From contig CAZJHD010000049.1 of the NCBI GenBank assembly GCA_964545855.1, positions 1 to 31,533 on the forward strand: 31,533 bases of DNA. Direction: 5' to 3'. How positions within the stretch are numbered: position 1 is the stretch's first letter; each line of letters begins with the position of its first letter. The notes below the pieces were generated by a model. It saw only the letters and a program-made list of their open reading frames with translations, did no database searches and was not told the origin of the DNA. This DNA is from CAZJHD01 sp964545855 (GTDB lineage Bacteria; Planctomycetota; UBA1135; JACQFD01). This document shows positions 29,977 through 31,533 of the stretch, piece after piece. The position numbers were made by a program, and so were the translations under genes.

Positions 29977-31533
29977 ATGGTCTACGCCGTTCTCGCGCTC
30001 GTCGCCGTCCTGCTGCAGGACTCGCAGCCGGCTGCTGCGCTGCAGCCACTTCCGTCCGAGATCCGTCTCGGCGACACGATCACGATCCCGCTCGATCGAA
30101 TCGGGAGAGCGGGCCATGTGCTCCGCCTCGCGATCTCGGTCCTCGAACCGATCTCGATCCTCGCGGAGAGCGTCGACGACGACGTGGCGGTCGCGATCGA
30201 GGACGCCGCCGGCGCAGTCCTCGCGAGCGACGACGACGGCGGCACCGAGACGAACGCGCACCTGGTTTGGACACCCGCGGACACTGGTTCGGTGGTGCGG
30301 CATCACGGCCGAGCGCGGACACGGTCACGAAGGCTGCGCTGCAGCGCGACGCCGCGGAGCAGGCGCTGGCAGAGGCGCTGGAGGCGCGCGGCCTCGAGCC
30401 CCTGGACGTGGATCCATCGGCTCTGGTCGCGACTCTTGCACCGTTGGAAGCAGCGGTTGGCTATCTGCGATACGACCAGTTCACGATCGTCGAGAAGATG
30501 CGCCACCGGGTTGTCTCGACCCCGTCGCTCCTGGCCTACGTCGTCTTGCCGGACAGTTCGCTCCATCGCGTCGAGCTCGGGCCGCTCGCTCCGATCGAAG
30601 AGGCGGTCGAGCGCTGGCGAGGGGGGCTGAGCGCCAGCGCGGCGCGGGGAGCCGGGGGGATCGCGGCCGGAGCGAGCGCGGGACCCGGCGACGCCGCTGA
30701 CGCAGCCCGTCGCCTGCGGGAGCTCGTCGTCGATCCGATCCGCGCGGTCACGGGCGACGCCCGTCGCTGGCACGTCTGCCTCGACGGCGTGCTCCATCTC
30801 GTGCCGCTGGAGGCGCTCCCGACGGAGCGCGGCGTCCTCGGCGACCAGATCGAGATCCGCCATGAGTTGAGCTTCGCGCGCCTGCTGCGGGAGCGCCAAG
30901 CGTCGAAGGGGGAGCAGACGCTGCTCGTCGTGGGCGGCGTCGCATTCGATGCGGAGGCGGGGGGCGCGTCGATCGCGATGGCGGCAACACCTCCCGTGGC
31001 CCGGTCGGCGGAGGAACGCGGAGGCGTGCACTTCGTCGCGCTCCCCGGCACGATGGCCGAGGCGCGCGCCATCGGAGAGACCTTCGAGGAGGCCCTCGGC
31101 GTAGGGGCGCAGCTCCTGGAGGGAGCGGCGGCCACGAAAGCCGCCTTCGCCGCGGCGGCGCCGAGCGCGCGCTTCCTCCACCTCGCGACGCACGGCTACT
31201 TCTCCGATGCGAACGTGAAAGTCCTCGGCGAGCCCGACCGCGACGCATCGCACGCGCTCTGGCAGCGCTCCTCCCTCGAGGAGACCGTGAAGGGGCTCTC
31301 GCCCTTCACCCTCTGCGGTCTCGCGCTGGCCGGAGCGAACCGCGGCATGGACTCGCTGGGGCGCGTACCGGGGATCCTCACGGCCGAGGAGCTGATGGGC
31401 CTCGACCTCCGCCACTGCGAGCTCGCGGTGCTGTCGGCCTGCGAGACGCACGTCGGCCTCGACCGCGGCGCGAGCGGCATCGCGTCGCTGCAGGCGGCGC
31501 TCCACGCCGCCGGCGTGCGCACGGCGATCACGT
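29977..31533 (+). pseudogene. TPR-CHAT copy 3: internal deletion and frameshift, truncated by window end
   Basis: The first about 103 codons (29977 to about 30284) encode the same start as copies 1 and 2 (VLLQDSQP, LPSEIRLGD, TETNAHLVWTPADTG). The frame then loses homology and stops at 30628-30630. From about 30285 the remaining CHAT part lies in a different frame: FGGAASRPSADTVTKAA, LAYVVLPDSSLHRVELG, ALPGTMAEARAIGETF, ATHGYF (His codon 31191-31193) and LSACET (Cys codon 31440-31442), open to the window end. Relative to copy 1 about 1.9 kb is missing, covering the rest of the beta domain, all TPRs and the linker, and the join is out of frame. The CHAT half has no stop, so a recent event, an internal start or recoding remain possible. 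Before 31128 its CHAT differs from copies 1 and 2 and keeps the canonical LPGT motif. Confidence 0.75.
31128..31533 (+). repeat. second copy of the 406-base CHAT tract
   Basis: Matches 24734-25139 except at 31169. The boundary at 31128 is sharp: upstream, copy 3 encodes a different subtype of CHAT sequence. The right end is not visible. Confidence 0.9.

Noticed and set aside
29977..31533. Programmed frameshift joining the two halves of CHAT copy 3
   Set aside because: No slippery run is seen at the junction, and the middle about 630 codons are absent rather than out of frame, so a deletion is simpler.
1..31533. tRNA, rRNA or insertion sequence genes
   Set aside because: I saw no cloverleaf with CCA-type acceptor, no rRNA core sequence and no transposase motif on either strand; short or degenerate ones could be missed by eye.

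Overview
GC-rich (about 70% or more by eye), gene-dense bacterial DNA. A PVC-type secreted dehydrogenase with HEAT repeats and a C-terminal cytochrome c, four DUF1080 (3-keto-glycoside hydrolase-like) domains, large exported FG-GAP/VCBS propeller proteins sharing a C-terminal domain, and exported TPR-CHAT proteins together point to a planctomycete (Planctomycetota). No rRNA or tRNA gene is visible to fix the lineage. Ribosome-binding sites are mostly absent, and TAnnnT hexamers lie just before several start codons, so leaderless transcription looks common.

Layout. 1-2805: a REP-like palindrome, then three same-strand genes: a DHDPS-family aldolase/deaminase, an overlapping FAD amine oxidase, and an SGNH lipoprotein. 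2839-5570 (minus): an exported DUF1080 protein followed by a cytosolic PAS-PAS hybrid histidine kinase. 5613-8742: an AhpD/carboxymuconolactone-decarboxylase-fold gene interrupted by one in-frame TGA exactly at the second Cys of its CxxC site, read here as a selenoprotein (CxxU), then the PVC-type dehydrogenase. 8968-11412: an exported seven-repeat FG-GAP protein. 11578-13120: an AbiEi/AbiEii toxin-antitoxin pair. 13161-15542 (minus): a sialate O-acetylesterase-DUF1080 fusion with a locally scrambled frame. 15595-17627: a Tat-exported hydroxypyruvate-isomerase-like TIM barrel and an aminotransferase. 17711-20299: an exported protein with 14 VCBS-like repeats. 20368-21669: a double-DUF1080 protein.

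21695-31533 holds three related CHAT genes. Two are full length (signal-like N-terminus, pre-peptidase-C-like beta domain, 9 or 8 kinesin-light-chain-type TPRs, CHAT protease with His and Cys present). The third has lost all TPRs by a frame-disrupting deletion of about 1.9 kb and runs off the window; its last 406 bases match the first copy with a single mismatch, which suggests gene conversion or very recent duplication. A two-gene module (small helical protein plus nucleotidyltransferase-fold protein), resembling a toxin-antitoxin unit, sits between copies two and three.

Themes. The sugar-related genes (DUF1080, PVC dehydrogenase, sialate esterase, TIM barrel) fit extracytoplasmic glycan breakdown. 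Nearly every predicted exported protein carries Gln at or next to the expected signal-cleavage site, recalling the 'Q-rule' known from Bacteroidetes. The most novel items are the selenocysteine AhpD-like enzyme and the exported TPR-CHAT family with a degenerating, partly homogenised third copy.
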